Of a DNA stretch of 57,493 nucleotides, positions 34,983-43,486 are shown in pieces. The DNA is from JBBSUQ01 sp964389755. GTDB lineage: Bacteria > Bacteroidota > Bacteroidia > Flavobacteriales_D > Crocinitomicaceae. Numbering within the stretch: the first letter of the stretch is position 1; every line of letters starts with the position of its first letter. The notes under the pieces were generated by a model. It was not told the origin of the DNA and ran no database searches. It saw nothing but the letters and a program-made list of their open reading frames with translations. The stretch spans positions 1 through 57,493 of the forward strand of contig CAYMEW010000028.1 of assembly GCA_964389755.1 (NCBI GenBank). Reading direction: 5' to 3'. The position numbers were made by a program, and so were the translations under genes.

Positions 34983-35102
34983 TGGATTTGCTAACACAAT
35001 ATTGTTAAAACAGCAAATGCCGCAGGTCCTTCTATTTTCCAAAAGTTCTTTAATCAACCATGCGGAATGCTTATATTTACGTGCAAAAAATCGAACAATA
35101 CA

Positions 35103-36746
35103 ATGGCCATTTCCCCGAAAGAACTTGAAAAGAACAAAAATGACGACGCCATGCGGCTGAAGATCTCCAACCTCGAACGTCAGCTCGAAATCATTTACCA
35201 GGGCGGCGGAAAGAAACGGATCGACAAATTGCACGAAAAGGGAAAACTGTCGGCCCGCGAACGGATCGACCTGTTACTGGATAAAGACAGTAAGCGTTTT
35301 GAGGTCGGTGCACTTGCCGGGCTTGACATGTACGAAGAACACGGTGGCTGTCCGTCGGGTGGTGTTGTGATCGTCATCGGATATGTTTCCGGGAAACAAT
35401 GCATCGTGGTGGCCAACGACGCAACCGTGAAGGCCGGCGCCTGGTTCCCGATCACGGGCAAAAAGAACCTGCGTGCGCAGGAAATTGCGATGGAAAACAA
35501 ACTGCCGATCATTTACCTGGTCGATTCTGCCGGCGTGTATCTCCCGATGCAGGATGAGATCTTCCCCGATAAAGAACATTTCGGACGCATTTTTCGCAAC
35601 AACGCCGTGATGAGTTCGATGGGCATCGTACAGATCGCTGCCGTGATGGGTTCCTGCGTGGCCGGAGGTGCTTATCTTCCGATCATGTCCGACGAGTCTC
35701 TCATCGTTAATAAAACGGGAACGATCTTCCTGGCGGGCTCTTACCTTGTCAAAGCAGCGATTGGAGAAAGCATCGACAATGAAACACTGGGCGGTGCCGC
35801 CACACATACCGAGATCTCAGGTGTTTGCGATTACAATTGTGAGAACGACGAAGAATGCCTCGACACGATCCGCGATATTATGGACAAGATCGGCGACGGT
35901 GAAAAGGCCGGTTTCGATCGGAAGGAACCTGCTGCGCCACAAAAGGACCCGAAATCGGTATACGAAGTGATTCCCGTGGAACGCTCAAAACCCTACAATA
36001 TGAAAGACGTGCTGGCGACACTCGTAGATAATTCCGAGTTTACCGAATACAAAGCGGCTTACGGAAAATCGCTCATCTGCGCCTACGCACGCATCGACGG
36101 ATGGTCTGTCGGGATCGTGGCCAATCAACGCGAAATAGTGAAGAATGCCAAAGGCGAAATGCAGTTCGGAGGTGTGATCTATTCCGACTCGGCGGACAAA
36201 GCCGCACGCTTTATCATGAACTGCAACCAGAAGAACATACCGCTCGTATTTTTACAGGACGTGAGCGGATTTATGGTCGGATCTAAAAGCGAACACGGCG
36301 GAATTATCAAGGACGGCGCCAAAATGGTCAACGCCATGGCCAATTCCGTGGTACCGAAATTCACGGTGGTCATCGGGAACTCCTACGGAGCAGGAAACTA
36401 CGCCATGTGCGGAAAAGCCTACGACCCGAGGCTGATCGTGGCCTGGCCGACAGCAGAAATTGCCGTGATGAGCGGTGCATCTGCCGCGAAAACACTGCTT
36501 CAGATCGAAGTGGCGAGTATGAAATCACGCGGAGAGGAAATCTCTAAAGAGCAAGAAGAAGAACTGTTCAACAGGATCAAATCGCGTTACGATGAACAGA
36601 TCTCACCGTATTACGCAGCTTCAAGACTGTGGGTAGATGCGATCATCGATCCGGAAAAAACGCGGGAAACAATTTCCATCGGCATTGAAATGGCCAATCA
36701 TAAAAAAGCCGAAAAACCGTATAACGTAGGCGTAATTCAAACTTAA
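35103..36746 (+). CDS. Acyl-CoA carboxylase, carboxyltransferase subunit (propionyl- or methylcrotonyl-CoA type)
   Basis: This is a 547-residue carboxyltransferase that moves CO2 from biotin to an acyl-CoA. It has two crotonase-like halves. The N-terminal half includes KLSARERIDLLLD and DSAGVYLPMQDEIFPDKEHF. The C-terminal half includes GGIIKDGAKMV and VVIGNSYGAGNYAMCGKAYDP, typical of the methylcrotonyl-CoA/propionyl-CoA beta group. I chose ATG 35103 (MAISPKELEKN). No biotin carrier or biotin carboxylase gene is adjacent, so its partner is elsewhere. The sequence cannot decide between acyl-CoA substrates. The ElaA-type GNAT gene follows after 11 bases and may be cotranscribed. Confidence 0.9.
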   Translation: MAISPKELEKNKNDDAMRLKISNLERQLEIIYQGGGKKRIDKLHEKGKLSARERIDLLLDKDSKRFEVGALAGLDMYEEHGGCPSGGVVIVIGYVSGKQCIVVANDATVKAGAWFPITGKKNLRAQEIAMENKLPIIYLVDSAGVYLPMQDEIFPDKEHFGRIFRNNAVMSSMGIVQIAAVMGSCVAGGAYLPIMSDESLIVNKTGTIFLAGSYLVKAAIGESIDNETLGGAATHTEISGVCDYNCENDEECLDTIRDIMDKIGDGEKAGFDRKEPAAPQKDPKSVYEVIPVERSKPYNMKDVLATLVDNSEFTEYKAAYGKSLICAYARIDGWSVGIVANQREIVKNAKGEMQFGGVIYSDSADKAARFIMNCNQKNIPLVFLQDVSGFMVGSKSEHGGIIKDGAKMVNAMANSVVPKFTVVIGNSYGAGNYAMCGKAYDPRLIVAWPTAEIAVMSGASAAKTLLQIEVASMKSRGEEISKEQEEELFNRIKSRYDEQISPYYAASRLWVDAIIDPEKTRETISIGIEMANHKKAEKPYNVGVIQT

Positions 36747-36757
36747 AAACAAACCGC

Positions 36758-37234
36758 ATGCACCTCGAATGGACCATTAAACATTATCCCGACCTGACAA
36801 CCAACGAATTTCACGACATTATCGAACTCCGATTGCGGGTTTTCGTCGTGGAACAGAACTGTTCGTACCTCGACCTCGACGGTAAAGATAAGAAGGCATA
36901 TCACCTCATTTGCCGGGACGGTTTCGGAAAAGTGATGGCAACTGCCCGTATTTTGCCGCAAAATACCGTTTACGAAGACGCGGCTGCCATCGGGCGCGTG
37001 GTGATCGATCCTGAAATTCGCGGTCGTGGTATGGGGCACGAGCTGATGGATCGCTGTGTACGTTTCGCCTCGGCGGAATTCGGTGGCATTCCCATCCGGA
37101 TATCGGCACAGAAACACCTCGAAAAATACTATAATAAACATGAATTCACGACAACCGGGAACGAGTACCTCGAGGACGACATCCCGCACGTCGAAATGCT
37201 TTTTAAACCAGTAAATGACTCAGAAAATGCATAA
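36758..37234 (+). CDS. ElaA-like GNAT N-acetyltransferase
   Basis: This is a 158-residue GNAT protein of the ElaA group. The group's N-terminal signature is clear in RLRVFVVEQNCSYLDLDGKD. The acetyl-CoA site is AIGRVVIDPEIRGRGMGHEL. The C-terminal half contains SAQKHLEKYYNKHEFTTTG. The substrate is unknown. It lies 11 bases after the carboxylase gene and overlaps the start of the M13 peptidase gene by 20 bases, so it is probably cotranscribed with both. Confidence 0.88.
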   Translation: MHLEWTIKHYPDLTTNEFHDIIELRLRVFVVEQNCSYLDLDGKDKKAYHLICRDGFGKVMATARILPQNTVYEDAAAIGRVVIDPEIRGRGMGHELMDRCVRFASAEFGGIPIRISAQKHLEKYYNKHEFTTTGNEYLEDDIPHVEMLFKPVNDSENA

Positions 37235-39275
37235 ATTACTTCTCCCGGCAACACTGGCAGGCCTGCTCTGCTCCTGTTCCGCATCGAAATCCAATGATGC
37301 GAAGGCCGATACGAAAAAAGACGGCTATTCTTCCATCAACCTCGAATACATGGATAAATCCGTTCGTCCGCAAGATGATTTCTTTATGTTTGCAGACGGA
37401 ACCTGGGTAAAAAACAATCCCGTTCCTCCTTCCGAATCGCGTTGGGGAAGTTTCAACGAACTCGATCAGGAAAATAAGCGAAAACTCACCGGTATCCTGG
37501 AAAACGCCAGCAAAAACCCGGGTGAAAAAGGAAGCATGAACTACATCCTCGGAAATTACTATGCTTCCTTTACGAATATGGACGTCCGCAATGAACTCGG
37601 CATCAAGCCGGCCATCCAGGACCTCCAGGCCGCGGAACTCGTGAAATCCAAAGAAGACATCGTTCGCATGATCGCCGAACAACACAAGAACGGCATCAAC
37701 TCCCTGTTCGGATTCGGCGTGGGCCAGGATTTAAAGAACGTGGACAAAAACATCTGTTACTTCAGCCAGGGCGGTATCGGTCTTCCGAACAAAGACTACT
37801 ATTTCGCCGAAAACAAAGAACAGGAACGCAAGCAGTACATGATGTACATTAGCGGTTTGCTCGGCCAGTACGGAATGGATAACAATGACGCCAGCAAAGC
37901 AGCGGTTGCCATTTTCGAATTCGAGAAAAAACTCGCCTCCAAGATGATGGCACCGGCCGAATTGCGTATTCCTGAAAAAACCTACAATAAGTTCAGTCGT
38001 CAGAAATTTACGGAACTTACGCGCAGTTTTGATATGGAAGCGTACCTCAGCGCACTGGGCGCTCCAAAATTCGATTCGATCGTGGTGGGACAACCCGAAT
38101 TCGCGGCACAACTCGACCAGTTGCTTCAAAACGAAAGTATGGAGACCTGGAAGAATTACCTCGTTTTCAAAACGCTCAACTATTACGCTCCGCACCTCGA
38201 CGCCGCTTACGGTGAACTGCACTTTAATTTCTACGACCGCGTGCTGAAAGGCAAGAAGGAAATGAAACCGCTCAACGAACAGGCGATCGACGAGATTACG
38301 GGAATGGAGTTCAGCGAATTGCTCGGAAAAGCGTTTGTTGAAAAGTACTTTTCCGAAAAAGCACAGCAACGTGTCAACCAAATGGTAGATAACCTCCTGA
38401 CCGTTTTTAAAGAGCGCATCAACAAGCTCGACTGGATGTCGGAGGCGACCAAAGAACAGGCACAACTCAAGCTGAGTTCGATCGGTCGTAAACTTGGTTT
38501 CCCTTCGAAATGGGAAGACTTCTCCGCAGTGGATTTCCGTCCGGAGACCTATGCCGCGAACGTACGCCTGGCCAACCGCATGAGTGTGAAACGCAACCTG
38601 GCGAAACTCAACAAACCGGTTGATCGCGACGAATGGGAAATGCCCGCGCACATGGTGAACGCTTACTATCATCCGCTGCTCAACGAGATCGCCTTCCCTG
38701 CAGGGATCATGCAACCGCCCTTCTTCGATGAAAATGCGGAAGATGCCGTAAACTACGGACGCATCGGGATGGTGATCGGGCACGAATTCACACACGGTTT
38801 CGACGATATGGGTTCTAAATTTGCGGCTGACGGAACCTTTACCAACTGGTGGACGGAAAACGACCGCAAACTGTTCGAAAGCAAAACCGGTATTTTCGGT
38901 GAAACCTACGCTGCGTTTTGTCCCTTTGACGGTGAATGTGTAAATCCGGACCTGACGATGGGCGAAAACATTGCCGACCTCGGAGGACTCACCCTTGCCT
39001 ATCATGCATATACGCTTACCGACGAGTTTAAAAAGAACGAGATGCGTTACGGCTACACGCCGGCACAGCGTTTCTTCATTTCGTATGCACAACTCTGGAA
39101 GATCAATTATACGGATGCCGAACTGAAGAACCGTATCGCGAACGATCCGCACTCACCGGGTATGTACCGGGTGAACGGTCCGCTCATGAACTCCCCTGAA
39201 TTTTTCGAAGCATTCAACGTGAAAGAAGGAGACCCGATGCGCAACCCGGTTGGAAAAGTCGCACGGATCTGGTAA
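37215..39275 (+). CDS. M13 family zinc metallopeptidase (neprilysin-like), lipoprotein
   Basis: This is a 686-residue peptidase that cuts short peptides, as expected of the M13 family. The N-terminal signal has a lipobox (GLLCSC), so it is probably attached to the envelope. The zinc motif HEFTH is at 523-527 and the third ligand Glu584 lies in ENIADLGG. Family stretches NAYYHPLLNEIAFPAGI and the C-terminal PVGKVARIW are present. It starts at ATG 37215, overlapping the GNAT gene; ATG 37227 would give a slightly shorter signal peptide. A perfect terminator follows. A degenerate copy of its last 50 or so codons lies about 620 bases downstream. Confidence 0.94.
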   Translation: MTQKMHKLLLPATLAGLLCSCSASKSNDAKADTKKDGYSSINLEYMDKSVRPQDDFFMFADGTWVKNNPVPPSESRWGSFNELDQENKRKLTGILENASKNPGEKGSMNYILGNYYASFTNMDVRNELGIKPAIQDLQAAELVKSKEDIVRMIAEQHKNGINSLFGFGVGQDLKNVDKNICYFSQGGIGLPNKDYYFAENKEQERKQYMMYISGLLGQYGMDNNDASKAAVAIFEFEKKLASKMMAPAELRIPEKTYNKFSRQKFTELTRSFDMEAYLSALGAPKFDSIVVGQPEFAAQLDQLLQNESMETWKNYLVFKTLNYYAPHLDAAYGELHFNFYDRVLKGKKEMKPLNEQAIDEITGMEFSELLGKAFVEKYFSEKAQQRVNQMVDNLLTVFKERINKLDWMSEATKEQAQLKLSSIGRKLGFPSKWEDFSAVDFRPETYAANVRLANRMSVKRNLAKLNKPVDRDEWEMPAHMVNAYYHPLLNEIAFPAGIMQPPFFDENAEDAVNYGRIGMVIGHEFTHGFDDMGSKFAADGTFTNWWTENDRKLFESKTGIFGETYAAFCPFDGECVNPDLTMGENIADLGGLTLAYHAYTLTDEFKKNEMRYGYTPAQRFFISYAQLWKINYTDAELKNRIANDPHSPGMYRVNGPLMNSPEFFEAFNVKEGDPMRNPVGKVARIW

Positions 39276-39295
39276 GATCAATTCAAACGATATAC

Positions 39296-39326
39296 AAAGC
39301 CCGCTTCGGATGAAGCGGGCTTTTTG
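39296..39326 (+). terminator. Terminator of the M13 peptidase gene
   Basis: AAAGCCCGCTTC and GAAGCGGGCTTT form a perfect 12-bp stem around GGAT, followed by more T. It lies about 20 bases after the stop codon. Confidence 0.93.
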
Positions 39327-39380
39327 TAATTATTTAAGATTTGTATTCGACAGCAACTGGCCTGAAGAGTATCGTAATTA

Positions 39381-39749
39381 CTATTCTCTTTGTTTAAGGA
39401 GATTAATTTCTTCAAAATCACTAAATGAAATTAACTTAATAAGCCGAACCTTGATTCCATCTTCCTTTTCATCCATAATCTGGATTGAAACGGGATAATT
39501 GTATATTTCTTTGCTTTTAATATAAATCCGTTTTGTTGAATTGTCTATCTTAAAAAGATCCGAATTGGATTTTACATAAATTGCTGAAAAGTTTTTATGG
39601 TTTCTATCGTCGTTCAGTTCAATCCTAACTTTGTGCTTGTCTATTTTTTTCAGACAAATCTTTTTTGATTCATCACAAAAAACTTTATTAGAATCGTTAT
39701 TACAACTTACTAAAAATAGTATTAAGCATACATTAATTAATCTCATCAT
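39381..39749 (-). CDS. Small AT-rich hypothetical lipoprotein (122 aa)
   Basis: This is a 122-residue lipoprotein. The signal ends in a lipobox (FLVSC), and the mature part is Lys-, Asn-, Asp- and Ile-rich and contains ESKKICLKKIDKHKVRIEL. I recognise no domain. Base and codon use differ sharply from the neighbours: AAA, AAT, ATT and other A/T-ending codons dominate, and the DNA is visibly more AT-rich than the rest of the window. This suggests recent acquisition. It lies on the minus strand in an islet bounded by the M13 peptidase 3' end on one side and a decayed copy of that end on the other. Confidence 0.68.
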   Translation of the reverse strand: MMRLINVCLILFLVSCNNDSNKVFCDESKKICLKKIDKHKVRIELNDDRNHKNFSAIYVKSNSDLFKIDNSTKRIYIKSKEIYNYPVSIQIMDEKEDGIKVRLIKLISFSDFEEINLLKQRE

Positions 39750-39893
39750 TTCACTGGATATTTTGTTTGTTTCATATCAAATTGTGCCTGGACTTCATAA
39801 CCAATCCCCTCGTATTTAGCTGTTTAGTATGTACTTGCCACTCCTGGCGTGGGTTATAAGCGCATATTTGTTGCCTTTTCTCAGTACACCAGG

Positions 39894-40014
39894 CTGAAGA
39901 ACCACATCGCGAACGGTCCGCTGATGAACTGCCCGGAATTCTTCGAAGCATTCAACGTGAAAGAAGGAGACCCGATGCGTAACCCGGTTGGAAAAGTCGC
40001 ACGGATCTGGTAAT
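39894..40014 (+). pseudogene. Decayed copy of the M13 peptidase 3' end
   Basis: This segment repeats the last codons of the M13 gene (39123-39275). In frame it reads LKNHIANGPLMNCPEFFEAF and continues to PVGKVARIW and a stop. Compared with the intact gene it has a few substitutions and a 33-base deletion that joins two near-identical GAACGnTCCGC words, removing the piece around DPHSPGMYR. No upstream part of the peptidase is present. It is either the leftover of a second peptidase gene or a duplicated end. The 361 bases between the lipoprotein gene and the next gene (39750-40110) hold only this remnant. Confidence 0.85.
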
Positions 40015-40110
40015 ACGATCAGTTTAAATGAATTAAAAGCCTTTCGTTCTTTCATCGACCTACGGTTAAGAAACGGTTTATCAACCTTTTTATCACTGAT
40101 ATAAAACCAT

Positions 40111-40503
40111 TTAACGATCCAATAGTCCATTCTCCCGAACTGTTTCTCCGGACACTGAATTAGTTCGTCGGACGTTCTGGTAAATGATCAGCAAGACAAA
40201 TAAAATAAGCGCTTCCAAGCCGAAAAAGGCTCCCAAAGCAAACCAGATCACACCGGTTTTTGGAAAATGTTTTCGTGCCCTGAAAAACAAAACGCCACCG
40301 ACAACCAGGTTAAAACCGATCAATAAAAAACCCTGCAGGGTTGCCAGCCCCCGAGATGTTAGCGAAAGGTGTTCCACCTCGCTTACGGAGAGCATGCGTA
40401 TCATAAATGGCTGCAAAAAATAAACTCCCAGTTTAAAAAGGAGGAATACAATTCCTAAAAAGGCAAGTATTTTAAAAAAAGAACGGTCAAGCGTTTTTTC
40501 CAT
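40111..40503 (-). CDS. Small integral membrane protein (130 aa)
   Basis: This is a 130-residue protein with about three predicted membrane helices (about 10-32, 55-74 and 85-107). The last 20 residues are polar. I recognise no family; short Bacteroidota membrane proteins of this kind are often unannotated. I chose ATG 40503 (MEKTLDRSFFKILAF); a longer frame reaches 40572 but includes no homology-like residues and overlaps the terminator region. It follows the yajC terminator on the same strand and probably has its own promoter; a near -7 box TATCTTCG lies upstream. Confidence 0.68.
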   Translation of the reverse strand: MEKTLDRSFFKILAFLGIVFLLFKLGVYFLQPFMIRMLSVSEVEHLSLTSRGLATLQGFLLIGFNLVVGGVLFFRARKHFPKTGVIWFALGAFFGLEALILFVLLIIYQNVRRTNSVSGETVRENGLLDR

Positions 40504-40574
40504 AGTCCGAATTTTGATGGATGAAGTATGATGAACGAAGATAGCGATTATTCCACCGGAATTTAACACCACAA

Positions 40575-40609
40575 AAAAACCGCTTGTCCCGGAAGAGAAA
40601 GCGGTTTAT
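40575..40609 (-). terminator. Terminator of the leucine dehydrogenase-nusB-yajC operon
   Basis: AAACCGCTT and AAGCGGTTT pair with a 13-base loop. On the minus strand it is followed by a T run. It lies about 20 bases after the yajC stop. Confidence 0.78.
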
Positions 40610-40629
40610 ACGTTTCTTCAAATCGTTTC

Positions 40630-40893
40630 TTACTTCGCCGTCTGAATTCGATCTTCTACCGAACTTGAAATGGCCGACTTGTCGATGCGCAGGCGTGAAC
40701 CTTCGCTTGTGATCGTTGCCGTGGTATCATTGATCTCAACGATCTTGCCGTGAATACCACCGATGGTGACGATCTTGTCGCCCGTTTTCAGGTTTTCGCG
40801 GAATTTCTTGAGTTCTTTTTGTTTTTTCATCTGCGGGCGGATCATGAAGAAGTAAAATACGACCAGGATCAGCAATAACATTGTAATTTGCAT
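40630..40893 (-). CDS. yajC: Preprotein translocase subunit YajC
   Basis: This is an 87-residue accessory protein of the Sec translocon. It has a single N-terminal membrane helix (about 4-18, ending FFMIRPQMKKQKE, the family signature) and a small cytoplasmic domain with LKTGDKIVTIGGIHGKIVEI. Length and layout are normal. It is the last gene of the run leucine dehydrogenase-nusB-DUF1573-yajC, an order I believe is common in Bacteroidota. Confidence 0.95.
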   Translation of the reverse strand: MQITMLLLILVVFYFFMIRPQMKKQKELKKFRENLKTGDKIVTIGGIHGKIVEINDTTATITSEGSRLRIDKSAISSSVEDRIQTAK

Positions 40894-40936
40894 CTAACTA
40901 CTTGTTTTTATGTGTTTATTCTAAAATACGAATTCA

Positions 40937-41335
40937 TTATTTACGATTGAGCACGTTGGCTTTGATCGTAACGAGGGTGTTGGACGGATCGGTGTTTGCC
41001 ATGATCGTCACGGATTTCGTGATGGCCCCGGCACCTGTTTTTTCCGTATCGACGTTTGCCGCAATAACAGCAGACTCTCCGGGTGCAATGGGTTCGTCCG
41101 GAGCTTCGGTAACCGTACAGGAACAACTTCCTTTCACCTCTCCGAATACCAGTGGGTAATCTCCCGTGTTCTTAACGGTGAATTTGGCTTCCACCATTTC
41201 TCCTTTGATGACATCGCCCGCATCGTACACTTTGTTTACCTCCAGCGTGGTTTTATTCCCGACGGAAACATCGGTATTTTCTTTACAGGACGTTACAGCT
41301 ATAAATGCCAGTGCGATAAAAATAAGCTTTTTCAT
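40937..41335 (-). CDS. DUF1573 domain lipoprotein
   Basis: This is a 132-residue lipoprotein with lipobox AVTSC (Cys17). The DUF1573 domain fills the rest, with KFTVKNTGDYPLVFGEVKGS and the conserved Cys pair in GSCSCTVTEAP. The domain is an Ig-like fold of unknown function, common in Bacteroidota. It lies 11 bases after nusB and 43 bases before yajC, within the same operon. Confidence 0.9.
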   Translation of the reverse strand: MKKLIFIALAFIAVTSCKENTDVSVGNKTTLEVNKVYDAGDVIKGEMVEAKFTVKNTGDYPLVFGEVKGSCSCTVTEAPDEPIAPGESAVIAANVDTEKTGAGAITKSVTIMANTDPSNTLVTIKANVLNRK

Positions 41336-41346
41336 AGGATGTGTGT

Positions 41347-42294
41347 TTATTTGATTAACCCGCGTCCGGTCTTCACGATCTTTTGTTCTCCTTCCAGGCG
41401 CGCGATGGCCTTGTCGAGAATACCGTTAATAAAACCGTTGCTTTTCGGGGTACTGTAAAATTTCGAGATTTCAATGTATTCGTTCAGGGTCACCTTTGTC
41501 GGGATGCTTCGGAAGATCTGTAACTCGGTGACGGCCATTTTCATGAGGATCACGTCCATTTTCGCAATGCGATCGAGTTCCCAGTTACTGGTCAGATCGT
41601 CGATGAGTTTTTCGTTTTCCGTATCCATGCTGATGGTCTTGCGGAATAACTCGCGTACGAACTCCTGCTCATCTTCCTCATCCTTGTGGAGGCTCATAAT
41701 CGTAATATCTTCACCTTCCACGGCATTTTTCAGGGTTTTCACAACCATTTGTGCCGCCAGGTCGATATCGTCCAGCCAGTGGATGCTGCGCTCTTCAAAA
41801 TATGCATACAAGAGCGGGAAATTCGCAATCTCGGTCTTAAAGAGGTCTGTCAGAAACAAACGGTCTGCTTCAAAGTCGCGTTGCTCATTGCCCATGTGCT
41901 CGAAGAAGGTTTCGCTTTCACGGATCTGCAAAAACATCTTGCGGAACATTTCCTGTTGCTCGTCGCCTACCCAGTTTACTTTGCGATCTTCGCTGAGTTG
42001 GCGGAGTTCGTGGTTCTCTTCAAGTTGCGCGATGAGTGCATTCTCCACGAATTTCATGTTCGGGTTCAGATCGGCCTCGGTCGGACGGATCTTCTTACGA
42101 TTTTCGTCAATGCGTCGCTCGGCAAAGGTCTTTACTTCCGAAAAGGTGAGCAAGAGGTACAGGTAAAGATCGTAAATGCGGTCGATGGACTGGAGCAGTT
42201 CTTTCTCTGCACGCCGGTAATTGTCCTCGTCCGACTGAAAATAGGCGTATAGTGCCTGTAAAACTTTTATGCGTAAGTGTCTTCTGTTTAGCAT
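41347..42294 (-). CDS. nusB: Transcription antitermination factor NusB, long form
   Basis: This is a 315-residue NusB, about twice the length of the E. coli protein. NusB helps RNA polymerase read through rRNA operons. The start MLNRRHLRIKVLQALYAYFQ is the classic RNA-binding N-terminus. The NusB C-terminal part is in the last 130 residues (LIDDLTSNWELDRIAKMDVI and KVTLNEYIEISKFYSTPKS). The middle (about 40-185) is an extra helical region of the Bacteroidota form. It begins 3 bases after the leucine dehydrogenase stop, so the two are coupled. Confidence 0.93.
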   Translation of the reverse strand: MLNRRHLRIKVLQALYAYFQSDEDNYRRAEKELLQSIDRIYDLYLYLLLTFSEVKTFAERRIDENRKKIRPTEADLNPNMKFVENALIAQLEENHELRQLSEDRKVNWVGDEQQEMFRKMFLQIRESETFFEHMGNEQRDFEADRLFLTDLFKTEIANFPLLYAYFEERSIHWLDDIDLAAQMVVKTLKNAVEGEDITIMSLHKDEEDEQEFVRELFRKTISMDTENEKLIDDLTSNWELDRIAKMDVILMKMAVTELQIFRSIPTKVTLNEYIEISKFYSTPKSNGFINGILDKAIARLEGEQKIVKTGRGLIK

Positions 42295-42297
42295 TAC

Positions 42298-43395
42298 TTA
42301 TAAAGGCAATTTAACTTTTCCGATCGCTTCAATGCGCTCTTCTGCCATTTTGTTGGCAATTTGATAAGTCGGGATGTTCTCGGTACGGGAACGGTCCACA
42401 ATATTATAGATCGTATTGTAGATCTCGTCAGCTTTGCTCATCGCCCATTCGGCAGAGAGTCCTTTTACTTCGGAATAACAATTGATCACACCTCCGGCGT
42501 TAATGGCGTAGTCCGGAGCGTAAATGATTCCTTTTTCCATGACTGCACGGCCGTGTACGTCCTCCTGCTTCAGCTGGTTGTTCGCAGCTCCCGCAATAAT
42601 TGAACATTTCAGGCGCGACAGCGTTTCGTCGTTTACCGTTGCACCAAGTGCACAGGGTGCGTAAATATCCATATCGATGTCGTAGATATCCTCGAGTCCC
42701 ACTACTTGCGCACCGTAAGTTTCGGCAACATGCTTCAGGGTCGGTTCGTGAATATCGCTTACATATACTTCGGCTCCTTCGTTTGTGAGTGATTCAACCA
42801 GGTATTGTCCGACGTGTCCCACACCCTGAACAGCGACTTTTTTACCGCTCAGCGAATCGGAACCGAACTGGATCTTCGCGCAGGCTTTCATTCCGACGTA
42901 AACACCATGTGCAGTTACCGGCGACGGATCACCGCTTTTTCCGGGAAGTCCGACCACGTGGTTGGTTTCCATACTTACCCAGTTCATATCGATCGGAGAA
43001 ATGCCGACATCTTCTGCCGTGATGTACTTTCCGGCAAGGCTGTTCACGAACTTTCCGAAACGACGGAAGAGTGCTTCGGATTTCATGCTGCGGTGGTCAC
43101 CGATGATCACTGCCTTTCCTCCACCGAGGTTGAGCCCCGAAATAGAGTTTTTGTAGGTCATCCCGCGCGACAGTCGCAATACGTCGTTCAGCGCTTCAAG
43201 TTCATTGTTGTATTTCCACATGCGTGTACCGCCAAGTGCAGGCCCGAGTACGGTGTTGTGAACGGCTATAATTGCCTTCAGCCCGGTCTCGTTGTCGTTG
43301 CAGAAAAGAAGTTGCTCGTGGTTGAATTTGCTCATCTGAGCAATCACCGGATTCTGTCCCAGATCGGTGTCTTGAATATTTTTTACTTCAAGCAT
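42298..43395 (-). CDS. Leucine dehydrogenase (Glu/Leu/Phe/Val dehydrogenase family)
   Basis: This is a 365-residue enzyme that deaminates branched-chain amino acids to oxo acids with NAD. The catalytic lysine lies in NLGGGKAVIIGD and the Gly-rich nucleotide site in VAVQGVGHVGQYL. The segments GPALGGTRMWKY and APDYAINAGGVINCYSE fit the leucine dehydrogenase branch. I chose ATG 43395 because it gives the usual length; a TTG six codons earlier is less likely. It is the first gene of the nusB-yajC operon and faces the ABC exporter gene. It can work together with ilvE at the far end of the window. Confidence 0.92.
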   Translation of the reverse strand: MLEVKNIQDTDLGQNPVIAQMSKFNHEQLLFCNDNETGLKAIIAVHNTVLGPALGGTRMWKYNNELEALNDVLRLSRGMTYKNSISGLNLGGGKAVIIGDHRSMKSEALFRRFGKFVNSLAGKYITAEDVGISPIDMNWVSMETNHVVGLPGKSGDPSPVTAHGVYVGMKACAKIQFGSDSLSGKKVAVQGVGHVGQYLVESLTNEGAEVYVSDIHEPTLKHVAETYGAQVVGLEDIYDIDMDIYAPCALGATVNDETLSRLKCSIIAGAANNQLKQEDVHGRAVMEKGIIYAPDYAINAGGVINCYSEVKGLSAEWAMSKADEIYNTIYNIVDRSRTENIPTYQIANKMAEERIEAIGKVKLPL

Positions 43396-43432
43396 ATTAA
43401 TGGGCGTTTTCAATATTATTTCAAGTCTTATA

Positions 43433-43475
43433 CCTATTTTTGTACCGCGGTATCAAACGGCCCCGCAAAAATAGG
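43433..43475. promoter_or_regulatory. Mirror-image pair of -7 boxes between leucine dehydrogenase and ABC exporter
   Basis: CCTATTTTTG (43433-43442) and its exact inverse CAAAAATAGG (43466-43475) face each other across 23 bases. Each contains an exact TAnnTTTG box, one for each divergent gene, though neither has a good TTTG -33. If both work, the two transcripts start about 10 bases apart and overlap. Confidence 0.4.
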
Positions 43476-43486
43476 AAATTTATCGC

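Noticed and set aside
39816..40130. Open frame on the minus strand across the M13 remnant
   Set aside because: It reads the opposite strand of the decayed peptidase fragment and shows no domain or start signal; it is a shadow of the remnant.
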